The notes under the pieces are model-generated. The model was not told where the DNA came from. It saw only the letters and a list, made by a program, of their open reading frames with translations, and did not search any database. Below, piece by piece: positions 6,338-14,163 of a stretch of DNA of 17,151 nt (position 1 is its first letter; each line of letters starts with the position of its first letter). Location of the stretch: NCBI GenBank assembly GCA_023267795.1, contig JAHFMP010000006.1, positions 1-17,151 on the forward strand, written 5' to 3'. The translations under genes were made by a program, and so were the position numbers. Source of the DNA: Candidatus Woesearchaeota archaeon (lineage in GTDB: Archaea > Nanobdellota > Nanobdellia > Woesearchaeales > DSVV01).

Positions 6338-7207
6338 TTATGCTGATTTCTTATTCATCACTACATCATCTCCTTTTTTTGCAAGAATACAAAAACAACA
6401 CCCTCTCCTGTTCTTTGTCCATGCATCACTACGAGCCATGGCTCTCATTAGAGGAAGAAGAAACAACCGGACTCTGTTATAATTCCGCTCCCGCAGTACA
6501 TTATCAAACTCCCAAGCAAACTTTCCCAAACAATTATGTGTTTTATTTTTATGGATGATCGTAAAGTTGTTATTTTTCAAAAGTTTTTCCAACTCTTCAA
6601 AGCCAAAAAGATCTCCTGTATTTTTTGCCTCTATCATTTTATACATATTCGGATAATATTTAGGCGAAATTATGGTCAGATCAGTATAATCGCTAATCGG
6701 AAGATCAAAGTATATGTAACTGTTTGGCTTTACAAGCGAAAACAAGTTTTTTGCAATACGAAGCCGCTGTTCTTTTGTAAAATACAGTATAGTACCTATA
6801 CAGAAAACAAGATCATAAGAGTTTTTCCATTTTTTTTTCTGTTTATTATGCTCTTTCTGCTCTTCTGCTATCTTAAGAATATCTCCTTCAAAAAAATTTA
6901 TATTTGAGATATGAAGAGTAACCTTAACTTTATTATTCTCTGCTATTCTTTTTTTGTCTATATCCATTGCATCAATAGATACATTTTTGAATTTATGCGC
7001 AACATAAAAACTAAAATCGCCTGTTCCGCACCCTGCATCAAGTACATTCGAAAAAAAAGGAATCTTACGCAGCGCATGTCGAAAATGTGCCAAACGAATT
7101 TCAGTTCCTATAAAATCATGGCCAAATATATAAAAGATACATCTTTGAAGAAATGATGGATTTTGTAGGAGAAAGACATTCTCCCTAAATCTAAATAACG
7201 AAACCAT
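6338..7207 (-). CDS. class I SAM-dependent methyltransferase
   Basis: The 289-residue protein contains the class I methyltransferase fold. Motif I is VLDAGCGTGDFSF (residues 55-67), an acidic SAM-ribose-binding residue follows in DAMDIDKKRI, and a motif IV-like YDLVFCIGTILYF lies near residue 130. The first 50 residues are hydrophobic and aromatic, resembling methyltransferases that act on lipids or isoprenoid compounds, although this is only a hint. The C-terminus is basic. It starts 2 bp after the stop of the upstream B12-type radical SAM gene and is followed after 45 bp by another, so all three are probably made together and may act on the same product. No clear SD is visible before this ATG, so it may depend on coupling to the upstream gene. 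Substrate unknown. Confidence 0.82.
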   Translation of the reverse strand: MVSLFRFRENVFLLQNPSFLQRCIFYIFGHDFIGTEIRLAHFRHALRKIPFFSNVLDAGCGTGDFSFYVAHKFKNVSIDAMDIDKKRIAENNKVKVTLHISNINFFEGDILKIAEEQKEHNKQKKKWKNSYDLVFCIGTILYFTKEQRLRIAKNLFSLVKPNSYIYFDLPISDYTDLTIISPKYYPNMYKMIEAKNTGDLFGFEELEKLLKNNNFTIIHKNKTHNCLGKFAWEFDNVLRERNYNRVRLFLLPLMRAMARSDAWTKNRRGCCFCILAKKGDDVVMNKKSA

Positions 7208-7209
7208 AT

Positions 7210-8748
7210 TTATGCACTTATCTTCTTCAATACGTTATAAACTACTTTTTTTTGCATATTCCAAACCTTCTCAGGCATAACACGCCGTACTGCATCCTTT
7301 ATTTTCAGGCACTCCAAATAATAAACCATATTCCAGTAGAATAGATTTTCAGTAGCCATTAGTTGACGCATTGCATAATTTCGTCTTCGAATTGCTTCTG
7401 CTGGATCAAACTCAGGAGTATTTATATTTGCTTCTGTCTCATCACCTGGAAAATACAAAAGGGTTTCTACATCCTTTCTCATATAATATCCTTTTTCCCT
7501 GCACAACATATCTAAAGGAGTTTTCGGATACGCACGTGATATGTTTATACGCCAATCAATCAGATTATATTTTTTCCCCAATTTTTTACAAAACTTAAGA
7601 GATTCCATAAAATACTCTTTTGTCTCTCCAGGATATGCGACAATTAAAAACGCAGCAGTATTTAATCCAATATCCTTTGCGTCCTTGACTACTTGTTCTA
7701 CTTTTTTCAAATCGAGCTTGGTGTTCATAATCTTAATCATTTCTTGAGACCCGTGCTGTATTCCCAAAACAAGGGAAACGCAGCCAGAATCTTTCATTTT
7801 TTGCATAATCTCTTTATCAAGATAATCCACGCGCACTCCATTTGGCAATGACCAGTTTAAACCAACGTTTCTTTCAATCATGAGATCCATTATCTTCAAC
7901 AATCGAGATCTATCTCCTACTAAGTGATCATCGAGTATTGATACTTCTTCCACATTATATTTATCTCGTAGATCAATCATCTCTGCAATAATATTCTCAG
8001 GAGAACGATGACGCCACTTCTTACCATTCATTAAACTAATAGAACAAAATCCACAACTATAGGGACAACCACGTGAAAGAATCATTGGAACACCACGCGC
8101 TTTTTTGGTAATAATCTCTGTTCCTTTTCTTATGCGAGCAATTCCCTGCCTGTTTAATATTTCATTGCAGTGAAATACTTCTCTATCTGGAAATGGAATT
8201 GCATCAAGATTGTCAGGAAGGTCTGCTTTACCATTAAACTTCCACTCTTTTCCATTATTGTAAACAAGCCCATTGATTTGCTCCAGAGGAACTCCTGAAA
8301 GAAGCTTATCAAGAAGAATTTCAGGCTCTCCGTCAATACCATAATCAACTGCCAATGATGGAATATCCTCAGGCATTGCAGAAGGGTATGGGCCACCAAC
8401 AATTATTTTCATAGAAGGATGCTTCTGCTTAATTGCCGATGCAAGCCCACGAATAATTGTTGCATGATTTGACGTAGGACCTGCTATACCAACAAGATCT
8501 GTATCTGCAGAGATTTGCCTGACAATAGTATCATATAACTGCCCTACTCTATACGCTTTTTGATACTTAAATTCTACAGGAACAATTTCAACAGGAGCTT
8601 TTTCTGTATGAAATAAAGAATCAAGTGGAACTACTGTATGCCCACGCTGTTTCATAAAAGAACTGATATATGATAATCCAAGATTATGTGTTTGAAATGC
8701 TTGTGGAACTGGTGAATACCAGTGTGGATTAATTAATACAATTTTCAT
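7210..8748 (-). CDS. B12-binding-type radical SAM protein, operon-leading copy
   Basis: The 512-residue protein starts MKIVLINPHWYSP and has an N-terminal B12-binding-type domain (about 1-150, with IIVGGPYPSAMPED). The radical SAM motif is RGCPYSCGFC (Cys228, Cys232, Cys235). It continues with SILDDHLVGD, LVLGIQHGSQE and a late FLIVAYPGET, the usual landmarks of this class. An insert of about 25 residues before the cluster motif (basic, RIRKGTEIITKKARG) makes it longer than its sisters, and its C-terminal tail is different from theirs. DxHxxG is not present. It is the first gene of an operon with a methyltransferase and a second radical SAM gene. AGGA lies seven bases before the ATG, and a TATA box sits upstream at 8804-8815. 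The reaction is unassigned; radical methylation is the family default. Confidence 0.86.
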   Translation of the reverse strand: MKIVLINPHWYSPVPQAFQTHNLGLSYISSFMKQRGHTVVPLDSLFHTEKAPVEIVPVEFKYQKAYRVGQLYDTIVRQISADTDLVGIAGPTSNHATIIRGLASAIKQKHPSMKIIVGGPYPSAMPEDIPSLAVDYGIDGEPEILLDKLLSGVPLEQINGLVYNNGKEWKFNGKADLPDNLDAIPFPDREVFHCNEILNRQGIARIRKGTEIITKKARGVPMILSRGCPYSCGFCSISLMNGKKWRHRSPENIIAEMIDLRDKYNVEEVSILDDHLVGDRSRLLKIMDLMIERNVGLNWSLPNGVRVDYLDKEIMQKMKDSGCVSLVLGIQHGSQEMIKIMNTKLDLKKVEQVVKDAKDIGLNTAAFLIVAYPGETKEYFMESLKFCKKLGKKYNLIDWRINISRAYPKTPLDMLCREKGYYMRKDVETLLYFPGDETEANINTPEFDPAEAIRRRNYAMRQLMATENLFYWNMVYYLECLKIKDAVRRVMPEKVWNMQKKVVYNVLKKISA

Positions 8749-8803
8749 AGCTCATTCCTGAATATTTTAGTAATTCTGTTTGTGTAACCAGTGATATATT
8801 TGA

Positions 8804-8815
8804 AATATATAAATA
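8804..8815 (-). promoter_or_regulatory. TATA box for the three-gene radical SAM/methyltransferase operon
   Basis: The minus strand reads TATTTATATATT in the 76-bp gap after the GT-C gene. A start about 26 bp downstream, near 8784, would give a leader of about 35 nt, which contains the AGGA site before the ATG at 8748. A second AT-rich element lies at 8792-8801. Confidence 0.5.
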
Positions 8816-8824
8816 CTTTGCTCA

Positions 8825-10489
8825 TTACTCCTGACCTGCCCATTTGTAGATGTAAAAAGTATTGAAATCATATGATACATGGACTGCTTTTGCAAACTTT
8901 ACGAAGAAGGAATCCACAATACTATTTTCTCCTTTTATTGTAGTTATAAGCATGAAGTTAGGATCAGTAAAATTATAAGAAGGATATACTGTTCTGCCAA
9001 AAGAACTTTGTCGTTTAATAATATACACTTCTCCATCTTGTGATGCTAATGCGTATTCAGTAGTATTTATTGGAACCTCCCAATGTTTTTCAACAATTTT
9101 GAGTTTATCTTTTTTGAAAAAAATTCCATTTAGCAAATATATGGGAGCATACTCATCTGCCGGGGAACCATCATAGTAAAACATCACTATTTTTTTATCA
9201 GGAAGTGCTTCTATAAATGATGAAACCTTATCCATACCAATAAATGCACTTCCCCACGTAAATCTGAACATAACTGACAAAGCCATATTATAAAATACCA
9301 TCATGCAAATGCAGATAATTAGAATAGCAATTATTGGTTTTGATTTTATTTTCAAAATTTCAATTCCCTTAAACACAAAGAATATCATAAGAGAGAGAAG
9401 CGGCATTATAAAGAACACTATATATCTCGTAGCTGGATCAGGAGCTGCAAAAATAAAGAAAATGTTAAATAACACCATTAAAGACATGAAAATAACAAAT
9501 GCTTTTTCCTTTTCTGATGACCAGAATACTTTTTCCTCGCTTGTTTTGTTCACTCTTAATAATTTTAATAATAGAGATAATATAGAATAAAACAAAAAAT
9601 AACATATAACACATATATCAAAAAAAACTACCAAAATACCAAAAGGAGTTAGCACTTCTGGCAATGTTTTGTAATAAAGATTATTAAATGAAAAGAATGA
9701 CCAAATAGATCCTTGACTAAACATATACTTAATACTATCTGACCCCAAAGTATACGAACCAACATTCCCATGAATAATCTCTGTGTTTAATGGGAAGTAT
9801 ATTGCTGAAAGAAAACAAATAAGAAGTATAAATTTTGATAGCTGTTTGTAATCCATTAATAAAATGAATAGAAATAAAATTGGAACTATAAAATAAGAAG
9901 GAGAAAACATTTTCATGGCAATAAACAAAAAGATAAAAACACCTGCCTGATAAAAATAAAACTGTATTTTGCTTAATTTTTCATTTTCAAAGAATACATG
10001 GAAGGAAAAAAAAAGACCACAATACTCCCAGAACAACCCAAATATTTCCGGCCTTGGAATGAAAAACGTTGTTAAGAAAAGAGGGTACGAAAAACCTGCA
10101 ACAATTGTCATGACTACTGCTTGTTTTTTATTAATATTAAATTTACAGAGCATCAAATAGAAAAAAATTACAATTCCAGAAAGAAACAAACAACGAACAA
10201 TGCGAAAAAATATTGCAGTATCTCCTGTTATATTTGTTATCGCGTTTAAAAATAATAATGTGAGAGGAATTCCCGGATGACTAAAATTCTCTGTACCAAG
10301 CGTGAATGTCTGGTCTAAAAGATCTAAAGTTGATTGTGAATGGGCACCTTCAAGAAATAGAAGATCTTCCCAAAAATAAGGAATATTATACGTCATAATT
10401 AGAGCATAAAAAAAGAAAAATAACCCCATGATTAGACACCAATGAAATGGAGCTGCCTTATCCTGATATATTTTCATTACATTAAACAT
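8825..10489 (-). CDS. multi-pass membrane glycosyltransferase, GT-C-like (paralogue A)
   Basis: The 554-residue protein is very hydrophobic, with roughly ten or more membrane segments by eye up to about residue 410 and a soluble C-terminal domain of about 140 residues. Just after the first membrane segment it has YFWEDLLF, with Glu41-Asp42 where GT-C enzymes of the PMT/ArnT type carry their acidic catalytic pair in the first outer loop. It shares with the protein at 12436-14139 the order of features: acidic pair, a ...P..A.RY.. segment (PDPATRYIVFF), WGSAF (Trp412) and GSPADEY (441-447). GT-C enzymes take a sugar from a polyprenyl-phosphate sugar and transfer it on the outer face of the membrane; that role is inferred here. 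No SD precedes the ATG, but a TATA-like TTTAAA lies at the leaderless distance. The acceptor and sugar are unknown. Confidence 0.72.
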   Translation of the reverse strand: MFNVMKIYQDKAAPFHWCLIMGLFFFFYALIMTYNIPYFWEDLLFLEGAHSQSTLDLLDQTFTLGTENFSHPGIPLTLLFLNAITNITGDTAIFFRIVRCLFLSGIVIFFYLMLCKFNINKKQAVVMTIVAGFSYPLFLTTFFIPRPEIFGLFWEYCGLFFSFHVFFENEKLSKIQFYFYQAGVFIFLFIAMKMFSPSYFIVPILFLFILLMDYKQLSKFILLICFLSAIYFPLNTEIIHGNVGSYTLGSDSIKYMFSQGSIWSFFSFNNLYYKTLPEVLTPFGILVVFFDICVICYFLFYSILSLLLKLLRVNKTSEEKVFWSSEKEKAFVIFMSLMVLFNIFFIFAAPDPATRYIVFFIMPLLSLMIFFVFKGIEILKIKSKPIIAILIICICMMVFYNMALSVMFRFTWGSAFIGMDKVSSFIEALPDKKIVMFYYDGSPADEYAPIYLLNGIFFKKDKLKIVEKHWEVPINTTEYALASQDGEVYIIKRQSSFGRTVYPSYNFTDPNFMLITTIKGENSIVDSFFVKFAKAVHVSYDFNTFYIYKWAGQE

Positions 10490-10510
10490 TTCGTTAATGA
10501 TCTACAACAA

Positions 10511-10519
10511 CTTTAAATG
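10511..10519 (-). promoter_or_regulatory. TATA-like element for GT-C paralogue A
   Basis: The minus strand reads ATTTAAAG, centred about 25 bp before the ATG at 10489, in the 59-bp gap after wecB. With no SD at this ATG, a leaderless transcript is plausible; co-transcription from the wecB operon is an alternative. Confidence 0.4.
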
Positions 10520-10548
10520 TTTTTCTCAACACTTTTCATACAATATCA

Positions 10549-11634
10549 CTAAAATTTCATGAGAATTTGTTTCATCTTTGTACTTATAAATCCATCTTTG
10601 CCAAACGGTTGCTGCCAGTTTCCTGGATTATGTTCTACACTTGCAACTGCCTTACATATATTATCTTTATCTGTCCCTACAACCCTATTTGCACCGCAAG
10701 CAACTGTTTCCGGCCTCTCTGTATTGTCTCGTAATGTAATACACGGAACATTGAGAATGCATGCTTCTTCCTGAAGACCTCCTGAATCTGTCATAATAAT
10801 TGCTGCATTCTTTTCCAGCTGAAGAAAGTCAAAATACCCAACAGGATCCATAGTAATTATGCTTGATGGCATATTAATTCCAAATGCTATGAGCATCTTT
10901 TTTGTTCTTGGATGCATTGAACAGACCAACTCGTATTGCTGTTGATGCGCAAGCAACTCTAACGCAGAAATGATATTTTCAAGTCGTTCCTTATTATCTA
11001 CATTTTCCTGTCTATGGATTGTAAGAAGAATATATTTCTTTTTTTCCAACTTTAGTGCTGTGAGAATCAGACTTCTTTGCTCTGCAATAATCATATTTTC
11101 TGAAAGTGCTTCCACAACAGTATTTCCTGTTACAGATATATGTTCGTTTTTAACTCCTTCTTTTATCAAATTTTTTTTAGCATCTTCTGTTGGTACAAAA
11201 AGTACACTGCTTATGTGATCTATTATTATTCTATTGACCTCTTCAGACATTGACTTGTCATAGCTTCGCAAACCTGCTTCGACGTGCGCAACAGGGATAT
11301 GCAACTTTACAGCAGCAAGCGTCCCTGCAAGACCACTATTTGTATCTCCCTGTACAACGACAATTGAAGGACTTTTACTTATTAGTATTTTTTCAATTTC
11401 TTCAATCATTCTTCCTGTCTGTGCTCCCTGCATTTCTGCTTTTACTGCAAGATTATATGTTGGATAGTCTAAACAAAGTTCCTTAAAGAAGACACTATCA
11501 AGGGAATAATCAAAATGTTGACCTGTATGAATAATAAAATACGGAATACTCTCTTTCTTTAATAGTTTTATCAATGGACTTAGTTTGATTATCTCTGGCC
11601 GCGTTCCAAGAACAAAACAAATATCTTTTTTCAT
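10549..11634 (-). CDS. wecB: UDP-N-acetylglucosamine 2-epimerase (non-hydrolysing)
   Basis: The 361-residue protein matches the non-hydrolysing UDP-GlcNAc 2-epimerase family, which interconverts UDP-GlcNAc and UDP-ManNAc in the cytoplasm. Family landmarks are present in order: VLGTRPEIIKLSPLIK (8-23), HTGQHFD (36-42), QGDTNS with Asp97, VAHVEAGLRS with Glu119, TIHRQEN with His207, and the UDP-binding TDSGGLQEEA followed by LRDNTERPE. Asp, Glu and His at these places correspond to the catalytic residues known in bacterial WecB/MnaA. Length is normal. It starts 1 bp after the stop of the DPM1-like GT2 gene, with AGGTGG ten bases upstream inside that gene, so the two form an operon. The usual partner, UDP-ManNAc dehydrogenase (wecC), is not in this window. 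UDP-ManNAc would feed surface glycan or lipid-linked sugar assembly. Confidence 0.95.
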   Translation of the reverse strand: MKKDICFVLGTRPEIIKLSPLIKLLKKESIPYFIIHTGQHFDYSLDSVFFKELCLDYPTYNLAVKAEMQGAQTGRMIEEIEKILISKSPSIVVVQGDTNSGLAGTLAAVKLHIPVAHVEAGLRSYDKSMSEEVNRIIIDHISSVLFVPTEDAKKNLIKEGVKNEHISVTGNTVVEALSENMIIAEQRSLILTALKLEKKKYILLTIHRQENVDNKERLENIISALELLAHQQQYELVCSMHPRTKKMLIAFGINMPSSIITMDPVGYFDFLQLEKNAAIIMTDSGGLQEEACILNVPCITLRDNTERPETVACGANRVVGTDKDNICKAVASVEHNPGNWQQPFGKDGFISTKMKQILMKF

Positions 11635-11635
11635 A

Positions 11636-12331
11636 CTAGTGAAACCACCTTATTAAAAATAGTTTGGCACAAACAGACATATATTCAGGGATAATTCTAA
11701 AAGAAAATTTAGACTTCCCTTTTGTTCTGTTTACCAAGACAAAAGGAATCTCCTTAAACATTGCACCTTGCTTTGCGAGCCTCACCATAATCTCTAGCTG
11801 CACTGAAAAACTTTTTGATGTTATCTCCATACTTCGCACCATTGCTGCATCATACATCTTAAATCCTGAAGTAATATCTTTTACAGGGATAGAATAAAGC
11901 AAAGAAAATATTTTATTTGCAAAAATACTCAACCAAATACGATATGCTGGAACATATCTCATTCCACCGCCAGAAATGTATCTTGAAGCTATACAACAAT
12001 TGTAATTTTGTTTATTATTTAGAATTTCTTTTATGAACTCGGGAGAATGTGTAAGATCTGAATCCAGAGTTACAATTATATCTCCTTTTGCATTCTTAAA
12101 GCCTGATGCAAGCGCAGCACCTAATCCTTTGTTTACTTTATGTGTGATTACTTGTAGAAAAAAATATTTTTTCTTTGCATCTTCAAGAATTTTACTTGTC
12201 TTATCTTTACTTCCATCATTCACTACCAGAACTTCTATGTTATTCTCTTTATCAACAAATTTTGCAACTTCTACAAGAAAATCTGAAAGAATATCTTCTT
12301 CATTATATGCTGGAACAACTATAGTGATCAT
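11636..12331 (-). CDS. GT2 glycosyltransferase, DPM1-like polyprenyl-phosphate sugar synthase
   Basis: The 231-residue protein is a GT-A fold family 2 glycosyltransferase. It opens with MITIVVPAYNEE, has VVNDGSKDKT (Asp39 region) for nucleotide binding, NKGLGAALASGFKNAKGD, and TLDSDLTHSPE with the metal-binding DxD Asp90-Ser91-Asp92. IPVKDITSGFKMYD and GKSKFSFR follow, all typical of the dolichyl-phosphate mannose synthase group. Length matches the short soluble DPM1-like form without C-terminal membrane helices. Such enzymes transfer a sugar from a nucleotide sugar to polyprenyl phosphate at the cytoplasmic face. The sugar cannot be read from the sequence, but the next gene, wecB, makes UDP-ManNAc. 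It is divergent from a GT-C-like gene that could use the lipid-linked product. A TATA-like TTTATTAA sits at the leaderless distance upstream and no SD is visible. Confidence 0.88.
   Translation of the reverse strand: MITIVVPAYNEEDILSDFLVEVAKFVDKENNIEVLVVNDGSKDKTSKILEDAKKKYFFLQVITHKVNKGLGAALASGFKNAKGDIIVTLDSDLTHSPEFIKEILNNKQNYNCCIASRYISGGGMRYVPAYRIWLSIFANKIFSLLYSIPVKDITSGFKMYDAAMVRSMEITSKSFSVQLEIMVRLAKQGAMFKEIPFVLVNRTKGKSKFSFRIIPEYMSVCAKLFLIRWFH
11645..11650 (-). promoter_or_regulatory. Shine-Dalgarno site of wecB
   Basis: AGGTGG on the minus strand lies within the last codons of the upstream GT2 gene, ten bases before the wecB ATG at 11634. It confirms the start and suggests coupled translation. 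Confidence 0.6.
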
Positions 12332-12354
12332 CAGGATATAGAAACAAAACTTCC

Positions 12355-12362
12355 TTAATAAA
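12355..12362 (-). promoter_or_regulatory. TATA box for the GT2-wecB operon
   Basis: TTTATTAA on the minus strand, centred about 28 bp before the ATG at 12331, fits a leaderless archaeal promoter in the divergent 104-bp gap 12332-12435. Confidence 0.5.
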
Positions 12363-12404
12363 GATTCTGACCATGACCATTGTAATATGGAGAAACTCAG
12401 AAAA

Positions 12405-12412
12405 ATTTTTAA
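12405..12412 (+). promoter_or_regulatory. TATA-like element for GT-C paralogue B
   Basis: ATTTTTAA is centred about 27 bp before the ATG at 12436, the leaderless distance. The more TATA-like run at 12422-12432 lies too close to the ATG to place the transcript start upstream of it, so I prefer this site, with modest confidence. Confidence 0.35.
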
Positions 12413-12435
12413 GTCATTGAATTTTTTATAAATTT

Positions 12436-14139
12436 ATGGTTCTCTTGAACAATGAAAAAATACTACAAATACTAATAAAGAATAAGATACCAATTATCTT
12501 CCTCATTCTCTTTATTACTTCATTTAGCTATATTTTATTTTTTACACAATGTGTTCCTTTCTTTTTTGATGACCATGATATTCACAGTAGCTATGTCAAC
12601 CAGGGTTATAAATCAAAATTTCTGCAACTCATAAATTTAAATCACAGTAATAGTCTTAGTGGACCCCGGCCTGTTTATAGCCTTTTCTTTATCACCATTT
12701 TTCCTTTTTTTGGTTTTGACTACTGTGCATATCGCATTGCAAAAGCAATTGTTTTTTCATTTCTTGTTTTTGTTCTTTACTCTATTTCTCATTTTTTATT
12801 TAAGAAAGAATGGAGTGCAATAGCCACTACTATTGTAATTATGACTTCATTCCCGCTGTTTATACAAACCTTCGGATATAATGGCACACATATTTTTGCA
12901 GAGTTATTTAAAGATCTTGCAATTTTATTTTTTATTCGTGACATAATAAATAATAAAAGCTCCATCTTTAGAACAATTCTTATTTTTGTATTTGCGCTTC
13001 TCGCAATTCGCTCCTATGACCCATCATATTCCATTGCAGCAATTCTGCCTCTATTTACATTATTTTATAAACCAAGAAAATTTCCTAAATATATTCCACT
13101 CTTTTTATTCATCATTCTCATCCAATTCCCTCTTGGAATTTCTTTTGAAACCATCGCTCAACCAAATGGTCCAACATATACTCCAAAACTCATCAATATT
13201 AAACATGTTTTTACTGATGGAATTATAGAACATATAACCTCTCCTTTTCCAAACTATAGTAATTTGTATTATAAGCCAGCAATTGCAATATTGACATTCT
13301 TTGGATTTTGGTTGCTTATTATTTCAATTATTGGAATTTTATTATGGAAGTTGTATTTTCATACTTTTACAAAAAAAATTATACATACGCAACAAAAAGA
13401 TGAAGCACCACTTGATTCAAAAATGATTATTACTCTTACTCTCGTTTGGATGCTGTCAGAACTTCCTACATACATCTTTTTACCAGAACACGCTATTCGA
13501 TATCTTTTTACTTTCCTTGTTCCTTTTGTCCTTTTAGCAGCTTATTTTGTAGTTTCTTTTCTCAATCTCCTTACATTAAATTATAAAAAATACGCTGTTA
13601 GAATTGTGTATCTCTTCATAATAGGTATTGTTCTTACAAACATTTCATACACCTACGCATTTCGCGCTGGCTGGGGAAGTGCATTCATAGCATTTGAAAA
13701 TGTCATGGACTTTATGGCTAATGAGAAAAGTAAAACTGATCAAACTATTGGCGTACTTTATAACGCAGGATCTGCAGCTGATGAATATTTTTATCTGAAT
13801 AAATCATCTGAAAATTATTCATTTGGTATTGGAATGAGTTACATCAAAACTGCTGATCTGAATGCATTTACAGAAGAAAATATCCGAAAAATGAGAGAGA
13901 GATATAATCAATTCTATGTTTTAAAGAGGACAACATCTATTTCTGGAACAGAATATCCACCTATCTCTTTTAACGATTATGATTCTCTTCAAGAAACTTT
14001 TGTTATCTATGGATATTCAGAAGAGATTCTGTTTGATAAAATCAACAGGATAGTGATGAGAGTTTTAGGAGTTACTTACAAACCAAATCAAGTAGTAATT
14101 TATAAATATACCAACATCCCCAATCAAATAAAAGACTAA
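12436..14139 (+). CDS. multi-pass membrane glycosyltransferase, GT-C-like (paralogue B)
   Basis: The 567-residue protein has a first membrane segment at about 18-36, then FFFDDHD with Asp45-Asp46 in the position of the catalytic acidic pair of GT-C enzymes (PMT/ArnT type). Many further membrane segments follow to about residue 405, and then a soluble C-terminal domain. It is a clear though diverged paralogue of the protein at 8825-10489: both have a P..A.RY segment (PEHAIRYLFTF here), WGSAF (Trp413) and GSAADEY (445-451), at nearly the same residue numbers, and both end in a short IYK strand. The inferred role is transfer of a polyprenyl-phosphate-linked sugar on the outer face of the membrane. 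It is divergently placed from a DPM1-like GT2 that could make its donor. It ends 8 bp from the convergent radical SAM gene. No SD precedes the ATG. Confidence 0.74.
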   Translation: MVLLNNEKILQILIKNKIPIIFLILFITSFSYILFFTQCVPFFFDDHDIHSSYVNQGYKSKFLQLINLNHSNSLSGPRPVYSLFFITIFPFFGFDYCAYRIAKAIVFSFLVFVLYSISHFLFKKEWSAIATTIVIMTSFPLFIQTFGYNGTHIFAELFKDLAILFFIRDIINNKSSIFRTILIFVFALLAIRSYDPSYSIAAILPLFTLFYKPRKFPKYIPLFLFIILIQFPLGISFETIAQPNGPTYTPKLINIKHVFTDGIIEHITSPFPNYSNLYYKPAIAILTFFGFWLLIISIIGILLWKLYFHTFTKKIIHTQQKDEAPLDSKMIITLTLVWMLSELPTYIFLPEHAIRYLFTFLVPFVLLAAYFVVSFLNLLTLNYKKYAVRIVYLFIIGIVLTNISYTYAFRAGWGSAFIAFENVMDFMANEKSKTDQTIGVLYNAGSAADEYFYLNKSSENYSFGIGMSYIKTADLNAFTEENIRKMRERYNQFYVLKRTTSISGTEYPPISFNDYDSLQETFVIYGYSEEILFDKINRIVMRVLGVTYKPNQVVIYKYTNIPNQIKD

Positions 14140-14163
14140 TTTTTCTATCAATTCTCCTTTTTT
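14140..14163 (+). terminator. T-rich tracts after GT-C paralogue B
   Basis: Directly after the stop are a run of five T (14140-14144) and one of six T (14158-14163). They overlap the end of the convergent radical SAM gene. They fit archaeal oligo-T termination; no hairpin is seen. Confidence 0.3.

Noticed and set aside
6536..6907. 123-codon plus-strand hydrophobic open frame
   Set aside because: It is antisense to the methyltransferase gene. The hydrophobicity comes from the T-rich complement of Lys/Asn codons.
12422..12435. TTTTTTATAAATTT directly before the ATG at 12436 as the promoter of GT-C paralogue B
   Set aside because: It would place the transcript start about 20 nt inside the coding frame, where no suitable in-frame start follows before the first membrane segment. 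The element at 12405-12412 is better spaced.
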